From Ophiosphaerella korrae (Eukaryota; Ascomycota; Dothideomycetes; Pleosporales; Phaeosphaeriaceae), in assembly GCA_028456385.1 (NCBI GenBank), contig JALNQF010000007.1, positions 1-64,000 on the forward strand: a stretch of 64,000 nt of DNA. Reading direction: 5' to 3'. The notes beneath the pieces are model-generated. The model was not told where the DNA came from. It was given only the letters and a program-made list of their open reading frames with translations, and ran no database searches. Shown in pieces: positions 11,696 through 22,012 of this stretch. The translations under genes and the position numbers were made by a program. Within the stretch, counting starts at the first letter, position 1. The number at the start of each line of letters is the position of its first letter.

Positions 11696-13260
11696 CTATC
11701 TTTCCTTCTAGGTAGGTTCTAGTTTATCTATTCTAGAGCTAAAGTTATTAATCTAGTTTCTTTATTAATATTAAGCTCTTTATCCTCCCTTATACTTATT
11801 AAATCTACTCTCTATTATCTTTAGTTAGTAGATTATATATTATATTATAGTATTACTATATTTTTTTATTCTTATTATAAATCTATAAACCTTTTTCTAG
11901 AGTATATTTCTTTAAAATATAGTAGGGCTTATAAGGTATATATTTATACTAATACTTATACGTTTTATAATCTTTTTAGCGTATCTCTTATAGAGTATAG
12001 GTTAATAATACTTATTTACGTATCTATACTTATTTATAATAAAGAGAGCTATTAACTATACTTAAAATAAACTATCTAAATAGATTACTAAAGCTAAAAA
12101 GAACGTAATTATATTCTAAGTATATAAGTAGAAAATTATACTTATCTAGTTTATCTCTATAAGATAAAGGCTTTAAATAATAAGAAGTTTATTACGTAAG
12201 CTATCTTTATAGAATCTAAGCTTAATTTTAAGGCTATAGTAGAGGCTACTCCTATTATACTAGGTATTTCTATTATCTCTCTATCTAGTAGTAATAGTGC
12301 TAGTTTTCTTAGTTTACTATAAAGTAGTCTAGAAAGTTTTAATTTTAGAAGTCTTTTAGTTTCTTAGAGTAATTAAGATTATCTTCTAGTTCCTATATTT
12401 TCTCTTATAGTTATCCTTTCTTATCTATACTTATTTATTCTACTAGGTAGTAATTTCTTCTATTATAAAACTAGTACGCTAAGATTTTTTTAACTTCTTA
12501 TTCTTCTTATTTTCTATACGTGTCTATCTTATATACTAGTAGTTCTACGTTCTATAGTACTATCTTAAGTAGCGCTACGTAGAAAGTTAAGTATATCCTT
12601 ATCTTACTTAGTAGCTTTAGTTTAAATATAACTAGTATAACTTCTTTCTTAACTTTATATAGTTTTATTTTAATATAATCTAATTTTAAACTTAGTTATT
12701 TACTCTTAATATTTTTCTATACTAACTATACTTTTTCTTTTTCTTTAAAGTTCTTCTTTATACTTCTTGTTATAGTATTTTGCTATTTAGTTATATAGGA
12801 ATTCTACGTCCTATCTTAGCTAGTTATATATATTTTTTAGTCTATTAGTAAAGTTTTCTCCTCTTAGAAACTAAGATACTTCTAGTCTTAGTATTCTATA
12901 TACGTTAGGATTAAATCTATAGTTTATAAAAAAAAGTAATACTCTTATTACTATATTCTTTACACTATTATATACTAACTATACTATAAGTAGTAGCTAT
13001 ACCTAATTATTCTAGTTATAGTTAAAGTAGTATCTTAGATATTATTCTACTATCTAATTTATTCGTTCTAATTATCTATCTATTTATAGGTAATATACTA
13101 TAGATATTATATATTTAATTTTTAATTATACTATTATTATTCTCTATAGTTTTAATATAAATTTTATATCTCTATCTATAATAATTTTATTTAGTAGTTT
13201 ATATTAACTAATTATAGTCTCTAGAACTTAGTATATAGTAACCTCTATTCTACTTTTTTC

Positions 13261-13380
13261 TTTATATAGTTTAAAGTATAAGTACTTTATAAGTTTATCT
13301 ACTATTATTAAGATTCTATTATACTTAATTCCTAATATTAGGTTTTTTAACTTAGGTAATTTTGTAATAAAGTCTATTAT
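13261..13380 (-). mobile_element. Element B integrase core remnant
   Basis: The minus strand reads with almost no interruption as DFITKLPKLKN, then ILIIVDKLIKY, the conserved region around the first catalytic Asp of Ty3-type integrases. Confidence 0.75.
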
Positions 13381-14617
13381 AATAACTCTCTATAGTTATT
13401 CTAGTACTTCTACTAGTAGTAGTATTCTATATAGTACGTATTAGTTATATTTATTTCTTTAGTATTCTATATAGTCTTATAGTACTTCTATTACTAATTA
13501 TTTTACTCTTAGAATATAGTAGTCTTATAGTAATCTATCTAATATTTTCTTAATACTTTAATAACTATATACTAGTAATTTATAGAATTATTATATAAAT
13601 TCTCTTTAAATTTTTCCTAGAATATATATTCTTCTATAGGCTTATACTAGTCCTTCTTAGATTTCTAATTTCTTTATTTCTTTAGATACTTCTTACGTTA
13701 TTTCCTAAATCTATTTATCTAGCTCGCTATTCTTTCTTTTAAGTATTATAGCTATTTTAGGTATATTTAAGACTAAGTATCTTTTTTTATTCTTTACTAG
13801 AATTATACTAGTAGTATTTACTTCTTTTTATAAGTCTAGTCTTCTACTAAGAGTATCTATAAATTAGTTATTTTTCCTTTTTATATATATAATTTCTATA
13901 TTAAATATTAATAGGAATTCCTACTATCTTATATATTATTATAATAGTTCTTTATTTAGTATAAATCTTATAAGATTTTTATAGTCTATATAGACCTTTA
14001 TTTAATACTTTACTTTTTATAAGTATACTCTCTATTACTTAAATACTTTATAAATTACTAGTATCTCTTTATTATAAATTAAGTAATTAAGTTCTACTAT
14101 TTTTATCTTTTTAGAGAAGTATTTTACTAAATATTCCTTTTTAGTCTCTAGGTTTTCTTGTATTAGTACTATTCTATAGACTAAGTTAGATATATCTATT
14201 TTTATAATTACTAGTAGGTCTAGGTTATATATTCTAATAACTAGGTTTTCTATAAACTTCTTTTTAATCTTATTAAATACTTTATTATATTTCTTTATCT
14301 ATTTAAATAGCGTGTCTTTTTTTATAAGTCTTATTATTAGTTTTATATCTTTAAACTATCTTACTATTAACTTTCTATAAAAGTTTACTAATCTATAAAA
14401 TTATTATACCTCTTTTAGGTTTCTTAGTATTAGCTATTTATTAATTAATCTAATCTTTTTAAAGTTAATCTTAATTTTTCCTAGTTCTATAATAAATCTA
14501 AAGAAGTCTATTTTCTTTATATAGAATTTGTATTTCCTTATTTTAAGGAATAGTTTATTTTCTACTAGTTTTCTTAGTACTTTATATATATATTATACGT
14601 ATTCCTCTTCTATTTCT

Positions 14618-14660
14618 AAGAATATAAAGATATTATCTAGGTATATAAATATAAATACGT
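14618..14660 (-). mobile_element. Element B reverse-transcriptase active-site remnant
   Basis: The minus strand translates to FIYLDNIFIFLE-like sequence, the YLDDIFIFSE box with the second Asp changed to Asn, as in element A. Confidence 0.8.
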
Positions 14661-16821
14661 CTAAGTATTCTCTTAGTACTATATTAATTCTTTCTTAAAA
14701 TATAGCTAGTACGTTTATTAAGCTAAAAAGTATAACTAAATATTTATATAGTCTATATTATATTCTAAATATTATTTTCTACTTATCTTTTTCTTTAATT
14801 CTAATCTAGTAGTAGGCGTTCTAGATATCTAGTTTAATAAAGATTCTTACTTTCTATAGTCTATCTTATATTTTATCTATTTATAGTAGTAGGTATTAGT
14901 TCTTGTTTATAATTACGTTAGTTTTTCTAAAATCTACGTAAAGTCTTTTATTACTTATTTCTTTTTTGTCTATAAATATAAGTCTATATACTACTAAAGA
15001 TTTAGATTCTTATATCTATCCTTTCTTAGTTATATTTTTAATAAATACCTATTTAATTTTAGATTCTTCTTCTATTTTTCTATAAACTAAGCTCTATTCT
15101 ATATTTTTACTATTTTCTAGTTCTATTACTAAGTCCTATAACTAATATTCTAGAAGATATTCTTTAGGTTCTATAAGCTATTTTTCCTATTTCTTATATT
15201 CTTCTAGGAACTTTCTTTTATAAGTACTTATATTAGCTTTTAGCGTATCTATTTTATAGTAGCTAATTTTTCTTATTCTTTAATTAATATATAGGTTAGT
15301 TATTTATAACTATAGTATTCCTAGTATTATATCTTACTTATTATTAATTATTGTTATATCTATAACTATATTCTTAATTGTTATCCCTTCTAGTTCTAAT
15401 ATAGAGGGAGTTGTTTTAAACTTAATTAGTTCCTAGAATAGTTTTCTTTTAATTATACTTAATTATTAAGGGTACTTCTTTATTATATAACGTATTCCTT
15501 ATATTTCTATAAACTTCTTAGATATAAAGTTTCTTATAGCTCTACTATTAATTATTAGCTATACTTTCTTCTCTTAGTAAGTGCCTATTTTAGTAATATA
15601 TAGGCCTCTTATACCTTTTAGCTTTTCTTACTTAGGTAATTTTATAAATTATCTATCTTTCTAAGGCTATAACTTTACTTAAAGTTTATATTCTTTATAT
15701 TTTAGATATTTATTATACGTATATTTATACTATAGTCTTCTTTAGATATATTTTTTAGATAGTTTTAGTTTTAGCCTTACTACTAAGTATCTATCTTCTA
15801 GAATTATTTCTTATCTTTAGATATCTTTTACTAGAATTACTCTTATATAGTTATAGCCTTTTCTTCTTATAAGCTATATACTATTGTTTTCTTTAGAGTT
15901 TCTATATATAATATAGTTCTTATCTAGGTATAATATCTATAATACTTTAAAATATACTAAGTGTTTTAGGTTTATTATTTTGTTATCTCCTTCTTAGTAA
16001 TTATCTTTTCTAGGTATATTTATAGTTAGAATATAGTATACTACTAGTACTCTTAGTATATAAGCTTTATTAATCTATTATATCTTTTTTATAAAGAATT
16101 ACTACTCTCTTTATATAAGTATTTTTCTTACTATAACTATATATTATTTTATCTATTCCTAAAATAGTATAAACTTTATTTTTTTAAGATTATATTCTTT
16201 TTAGTCTTTATATACTTCTTTTATACTTATAACTATTAAGTATATTTAAATAAATCTCTATTCTTTATTTTATTCTTTTATAGCTATAGTTATATAGCTA
16301 TTATAGCTATATATATCTAGCTAGGTATACTTTATACTTCTTATACTAATTTATTCTTTACTTCTTTATAGTCTTTATAAGGAAGCTATAGTAGTCTCTT
16401 TATCTAGTACTTATTCTTTAGCCTAGATTAATAGGGTCTAAGGCTCTTCTTCTTCTAAGTCTTCTATTAGTAGGTCTATTACTTAAGCTATCTCTTTTAG
16501 CTAAGCTTTTATTCTTTCTTTTATTACTACTACTCTATTTCTTTATTATAGGAAATACTTTACTCTCTACTTACTAAAAAGATATATATAGTAGTTATCT
16601 TTGTAATAAAAGGTCTAATAGAGTATTACATATTATATTTCTTTACTCCTAGCTACCTTTTCTTAAGGTTTAACTTATACTTATAGTACTTCTTTCTTTT
16701 TTTTAGTTATTTTTAACTAAGCTTCTTTATTTTTCTTATAGTTTTTACTTTTATAGTCCTTTATAAAGTATCCTAGCTTTCTATATTTATAATATACTAT
16801 ATCTTTTTTTTTTTATAACTA

Positions 16822-16863
16822 GTAGTCTTTTATATAGTAGTTTTTCTTACTATAGTTAAAGTA
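16822..16863 (-). mobile_element. Element B zinc-knuckle remnant with all ligands mutated
   Basis: In minus-strand frame the 14 codons keep the spacing and filler residues (FN, GKKN, YIKD) of a CX2CX4HX4C nucleocapsid zinc knuckle, but each Cys and the His position now encodes Tyr (TAC/TAT). TGC/TGT to TAC/TAT and CAC to TAC are exactly the G-to-A and C-to-T changes RIP produces at CpA/TpG. Confidence 0.7.
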
Positions 16864-17836
16864 TATAAAGTTTTTATTCTTCTTTTTTTTTTTATCTTTA
16901 TTAGTGTTAAAGATTATAGAGTCTCTAGTATCTTAGTTTCTAGTTTAAGTACTATACTTATTCTTTTTCTATTCTTAAAAGTTATTATTAATTTAAATTA
17001 CTTATTATTTTAGAGCTTCTAATATCCTAGGTTTCTCTATATAAATTATTTTATATTAGATTTTTAAGTTTAGTCTTTATTTAAATTGTAATATTAAGGC
17101 TAACTTGTTTTATTCTATATTTTAGCTTAGTTATTTAAATTATAATATATATTTAGGAATACTCTTACTTTATATAAACCTCTTAAGTTTTTCTTTAGCT
17201 TATTAGGTAATATCTATATCCCTAAATACTACTCTTATTTATTTAGTAAAGTATTTATAACTTCTAAAAATAGCTTTAGTTTTATCTTTCTAGGTTATTA
17301 GAGAGTATATTATATAATCTATCTAGTAAAGTTTATACTATCTTATTATATCTTCTTTAAGGTATAATCTAATATATATTACCTTCTTTTCTTCTATATT
17401 AAAGTATAGTACTTATATATCTATCTAGAGTTATACTAATACTATAAAGGGTCTTATTTTCTCCTTTATTCTATCGAATTTCTTAAGGATAAGAATCTTA
17501 GGTAGTTTCTTAGTTGCGCTTATTTCTAGTTATTAGGTAATTAGTTCTATCTAGTTCTATCCTTTAATAATAGCTTTAATTTATACTTTATTCTACTTTA
17601 AGTAGTCTTATAGTTCTTTATTCTATATTTCTAAAGTGTTAATTACTATTTTTATATCTTCTTTTTTAAAGATTATGTTATTTATATATTTTCTAATTAC
17701 TTTCTATATAGTATTATCTAACTTATAACTACTTATAGGTACTTTAGCTACTTATTTAGTTAAACTTTCTACTATCGTATTAGCTAGACTATATACTACT
17801 TACGCTTTACTTCTCTTAATAACTAAATTAGTAAAG

Positions 17837-18264
17837 TATAATAGGCCTCCTATTATTAACTACAAGTACCTATCTTAAGAAGTTAGTAGATTAGGAGGTA
17901 ATAATAAAAGCTTATATAGTAATCTATAATAACTAATAATAATAGAAGATATTTTATAACTATTTTATATTAGCGTTCTATAGTTAAAAGATTAAATTAC
18001 TAAAACTATCTTAATAATACTTATTATATAAACTATATACTTATATTAATCTATTTATATAATACTATAGATTACTACTAATCTATTTATATATTATTAT
18101 AGATTACTCTAATCTATTTATATATAACTATAGATTACTACTATGTATCCTAATTATAAGTAACTTCCTAATTAAAGTTATTACCTTGCTTGTCCTATAC
18201 TTTGTTAGTACCTAAGTTAGGATTAATTAGTTCTATCTCGATTTCTCTTGTTACTCCTATAATA
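17837..18264 (-). repeat. Element B, right (5') LTR
   Basis: Length is 428 bp. It keeps more C/G than the left LTR over the same block (ACCTTGCTTGTCC against ACTTTACTTATCT), so the two LTRs of one element were mutated unequally. Confidence 0.85.
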
Positions 18265-19943
18265 TCTTTAGTTATACCTAGAAAGTACTCTACTTCTTAC
18301 TTATCCTATAGGTATTATTTATATCTTATATTTATACACTCTTTCTAGTTCTATTTATATCTAGATCTTATCTTATTAGAATAGTAAGTAAAGTAGTTAT
18401 TATAGTAATATCCTATCTATAATAGTAGTAGATAGTTTAGGTTATATAAGTATAGCTAGTATTATAGTTCTTGTATTAATACTAGATCTATAATAGTTAG
18501 CGCCTAATTATTATTAGTATATACTAATTTATATTATTAGGTTTACTCTACTTAGTATTTCTTATCTTACTATTCTTTTACTAAGTAGTAGCTATTTACT
18601 AGTCTCTAGATTTTTTTTATAAAACTATCTTATACTTTAGCTTTCTTATTACTTTAGCTTTAGTATTTTAGGTACTATTTTATATTTAGAAGTTTTAAGC
18701 TCTTAGTTTTTTTTCTTATTTTTATTCTAAGCTATATATACTTACCTTCTTAAATATAGTATTATTTTACGCTTATACTCTACTCTTCTCTAGTATAGCT
18801 AAAGGTATTCTAAGGTATCTATTTTAGCTTATTTCTACTTTAGCTAATACCTCTTTATATAGCTTTATACTCTTAGTAGTATCTTTATAGCTTTTACTTT
18901 ATTATCTATTATAAGGTTTATTAGTTATATAGTAATTCTATAGTAGTTATATCTTTTACTTATATTTTACTACTAGAGGTTTATAGTCTTGTAATCTCTT
19001 TTCTCTTAGCTTCTTCTAGAGATTACTTCTTATTCTTCTTCTCTATCTTTATCTTACTACTTAAGTATATTAATTTATTATATAATCTTATTCTTTACTT
19101 AGTAATTCTTTACTAAGTACTTTATTTTACTATACTTATAGTATTTTTAGCTTTCTACTCTTTTAGAGTTCTTATAGTAATAGTATTCTTGTTTTCTTAA
19201 GTTTATATTATTAATATATATCTTATCTAGCCTAAAGTATCTATAGCTACTCTAAACTTAGTTATACTTATATTTATATTACTACTTATACTTAGGTTTA
19301 TACTTCTTACTTTCTATATATAGTACTTTTACGTTTTTAGCTTCTACTATATATTTATATATATAGTTATTAACTTAAATTACTTTTTTTATTAGGTTTT
19401 CTAATATCTTAATTATAGCTCTACTATATATTAGCTTACTTTAAACGTTACTTTTAAGTTTCTATTAAAATATCCTTATTAATACTTTATTATTCTATTC
19501 TATTTATATTACGTAGCTTTAGAACTTATTAGTATAATCTACTACTACCTTATATTGTTATAGCTACTATATTATGTACTCTACTACTACTATCTTATTT
19601 ACTAGTAAAAAAGCTTATTATACTTTATTTTTAAACTTAATTTATTATTTAAATATCTTGTTATAGTTACTATTATTATTATTAAAGTATTTTTTAAGGT
19701 ATAGTATAACTTATTTCTCTACCTTACTCCTTATATAAGATAATATAAGTATAGCTTTATTTTTATCTTAAACTTAGTCTACTTTAAAGAAGAGATTAAG
19801 TTATAAAATCTATAGCTTAAGCTTATTTTATTCTCTATAGTAGAGGTTAAGCTTAGTAACCTTAGAAGTAGCTATATAGGTTACTTTTATACGCTAGTTA
19901 TCTATATTTATTAATATATTACTTATCTTAAAAGTATTTAATA

Positions 19944-20358
19944 TATTAAGACCTTAGAACTAAGTAAAAGTAATAAAAGTAAGTAGGTTTCTATAAAATA
20001 AGTAAGGTTAATAAATAAGATAGTTACTTAACTTAATTAATAGTTAGCTTTTATTAGAGTATTACAAAGTATATAAGTATTAATAAGTAGATAAGAATCT
20101 AATTAAAGTATTAGTTATAATACTCTATTAAGATAAAAAGTAAAGAAAAGATTAAATATAATAGTTTATAAAGGTCTATTAACGTTCCTATATACTTACT
20201 ATCTAGTATTTATTTTTAAGTGCTTACTCTAGAGTATTTACTCTAAAGCGTTTACTCTAGAGCGTTTACTACTAAATAGTTACGTATTCTACTACGCTAT
20301 ATTACCTAGCTTAATTACATATAATATAATAGCTTACTTACTACTTAGTATTATAATA
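19944..20358 (-). repeat. Element A, right (5') LTR
   Basis: Length is 415 bp, starting TATTAAGACCTTAGAACTAA and with four 14-bp units. It is followed by the CTAAT duplication at 20359-20363. Confidence 0.85.
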
Positions 20359-20529
20359 CTAATACTTTAATTAGATTTTTATTTACTTATTAATACTTAT
20401 ATACTTTATAATTCTCTAATAAAAACTTACTATTAATTAAGTTAAGTAACTAATTTCTTTATTAACTTTACTTATTTTATAAAATCTTACTTACTTTTAT
20501 TATTTTTACTTAGTTCTAAAGTCTTAATA
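20359..20529 (+). repeat. C element 3' LTR, right part
   Basis: After the CTAAT duplication the sequence resumes the reverse complement of the A-family LTR and runs to its terminus at GTCTTAATA. It completes the LTR begun at 6140. Confidence 0.85.
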
Positions 20530-21461
20530 CTAGTACTAGTATTAGATAAATCTAGTAAATTCTTTAGTATTTAGATAAGCTTTTATAATATAGCTTTATT
20601 ATTTATAAGTAAAGTTATTTTAGCTATTATTAGATAGCTTAAATTAACTATAGTATTTACTTAGATATATAGAGCTTTAAAGTATACTATTTATAATATC
20701 TAGGTATTTTTTATAACTTAGTATTTATTTATTATAAGTTTATAAGTAGCTACTTCTTTTATAAATATAAAGCTCTTTAGTTTAAGTTAAACTAGTTTAT
20801 TAGTATAAATCTTAAAGATATTATTAGCTTTTAAATTAATAAGCTACTAAGTACTTAGCTTAAAAATATTATAGTAAAGTTATATAAACTATAATAGCTA
20901 TTATAAGTACTTATTAAGTAAGGTAGTACTTTTATTAAGTAGAGTTATCTTACTATAAAATATTATAAGTATTTAAGTAATAGATAAAATAGAATAAAAT
21001 AAGATAAAAGTATACTAAGTTTATAATACTTTACTATAGTATATAAAATAAAACTATTATATAATTTTTAGTACTAAGCTTATAACTATTATAAAATATA
21101 AGCTTAAAAATAAGTAAAAAATAATTACTAATTAAAAAGCTATTAAAGCTAAGCTACTTATATATAGTAAAGTAACTTAAATAGCTTATATAGTTTACTT
21201 ACTACTATAAGCTTACTTAAATTATATAGAATAGAGCTTTAACTTATAATATAAACTTATTTTAAGTATACTAAAAAGGATTTAAGCTTATAGGTATATA
21301 TAAAGCTAGTAAACTAAGTACTTACTTAATTTTCTTTAAATATATTAAAAAAAAAACTCTTAAGTTTATATAATTTTAAGTAGTAAGTAGTTATAAATAA
21401 TAAAGTATTAATTTTATATTAGGTATATATATATTATACTATTCTAAACTTTTATCTAATA
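20530..21461. other. AT-rich RIP-affected sequence, no identifiable element
   Basis: About 0.9 kb of very AT-rich sequence with abundant AAGCTTAT/ATAAGCTT-like strings and no open frame. It is presumably more decayed repeat, but I recognise no terminal repeat or protein motif in it. Confidence 0.4.
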
Positions 21462-21872
21462 TAGTTTATAAGTAAGTTATACTTTTAATTTTACTAAAGA
21501 AAATTAATAATCTAGAGTTTAATAACGCTATAACTACTTAATAGAATTTTCTAAAATTTTTACTACTAAGCTATACCTATATAAATATTCTAATCCTAAG
21601 ATTACTAAGGCCTAGCTAATATAATAAAGAAGTTGTTAAGAATTTATTAAAAACTTATAGACCTTTTAAGCTTTTTCTTAATAACTTCTTTATTACGTTA
21701 GCTAGGGTATAATAATCTTAGGACTAGAATATTTATATAAGTGTAGCTTAGTAGTAATAATTTTAGAAAATTCTATTAAGTAGTTGTAAAGTTATTAAAC
21801 TCTAGATTATTAATTTTCCTTAGTAAAATTAGGGGCGCGACTCGCTTGTAGGCGCGACTCGCTTATAAACTA
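21462..21872. mobile_element. Foldback (MITE-like) element at the isochore edge
   Basis: Bases 21462-21642 and 21675-21872 are inverted copies of each other over about 180 bp, separated by a loop of about 32 bp. Examples of paired blocks are AATAATCTAGAGTTTAATAA and AGAATTTTCTAAAAT. The right arm carries a second copy of a 17-bp CpG-rich unit (21834-21850, 21851-21867) that the left arm has once in mutated form. It could be a non-autonomous foldback transposon or two inverted copies of a longer repeat. No coding potential. Base composition becomes normal directly after it. Confidence 0.65.
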
Positions 21873-22012
21873 CGGTAGTAACTGTAGCTATTAAAGTTTT
21901 GACTATACTTTATTTTAAAAAGTTTCTGACCGTGCAAAAATAAAGTACCTACCCACGAAAATAACCGTAGGCAAAGATGACCGAAAGACTGGCAAAACTC
22001 AAACAACTTTAA

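Larger units (their letters stand above)
11237..18264 (-). mobile_element. Full-length Ty3-like retrotransposon B nested in A
   Basis: Element B is 7.0 kb, bounded by LTRs at 11237-11695 and 17837-18264 and by a perfect 5-bp duplication TCTTT at 11232-11236 and 18265-18269. Coding orientation is minus. A CCHC zinc-knuckle remnant at 16822-16863 marks the gag/nucleocapsid side, the YLDD-type polymerase box is near 14618-14660 and the integrase core is near 13261-13380, giving Ty3/gypsy order. All frames are closed by stops. It inserted into element A, so it is younger than A. Confidence 0.9.
6390..20358 (-). mobile_element. Full-length Ty3-like retrotransposon A, carrying nested B
   Basis: Element A is bounded by LTRs at 6390-6832 and 19944-20358 and by a perfect 5-bp duplication CTAAT. 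Coding orientation is minus. Without B and its duplication it is about 6.9 kb, usual for Ty3/gypsy elements. The polymerase box lies near 9878-9938 and the integrase core near 8650-8762, so the order in coding sense is gag side (about 18.3-19.9 kb), reverse transcriptase, integrase, LTR. That order is Ty3/gypsy, not Ty1/copia. Every frame carries stops. Element B (11237-18264) sits inside it, and A itself sits inside the 3' LTR of C, which belongs to the same family. Confidence 0.9.
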
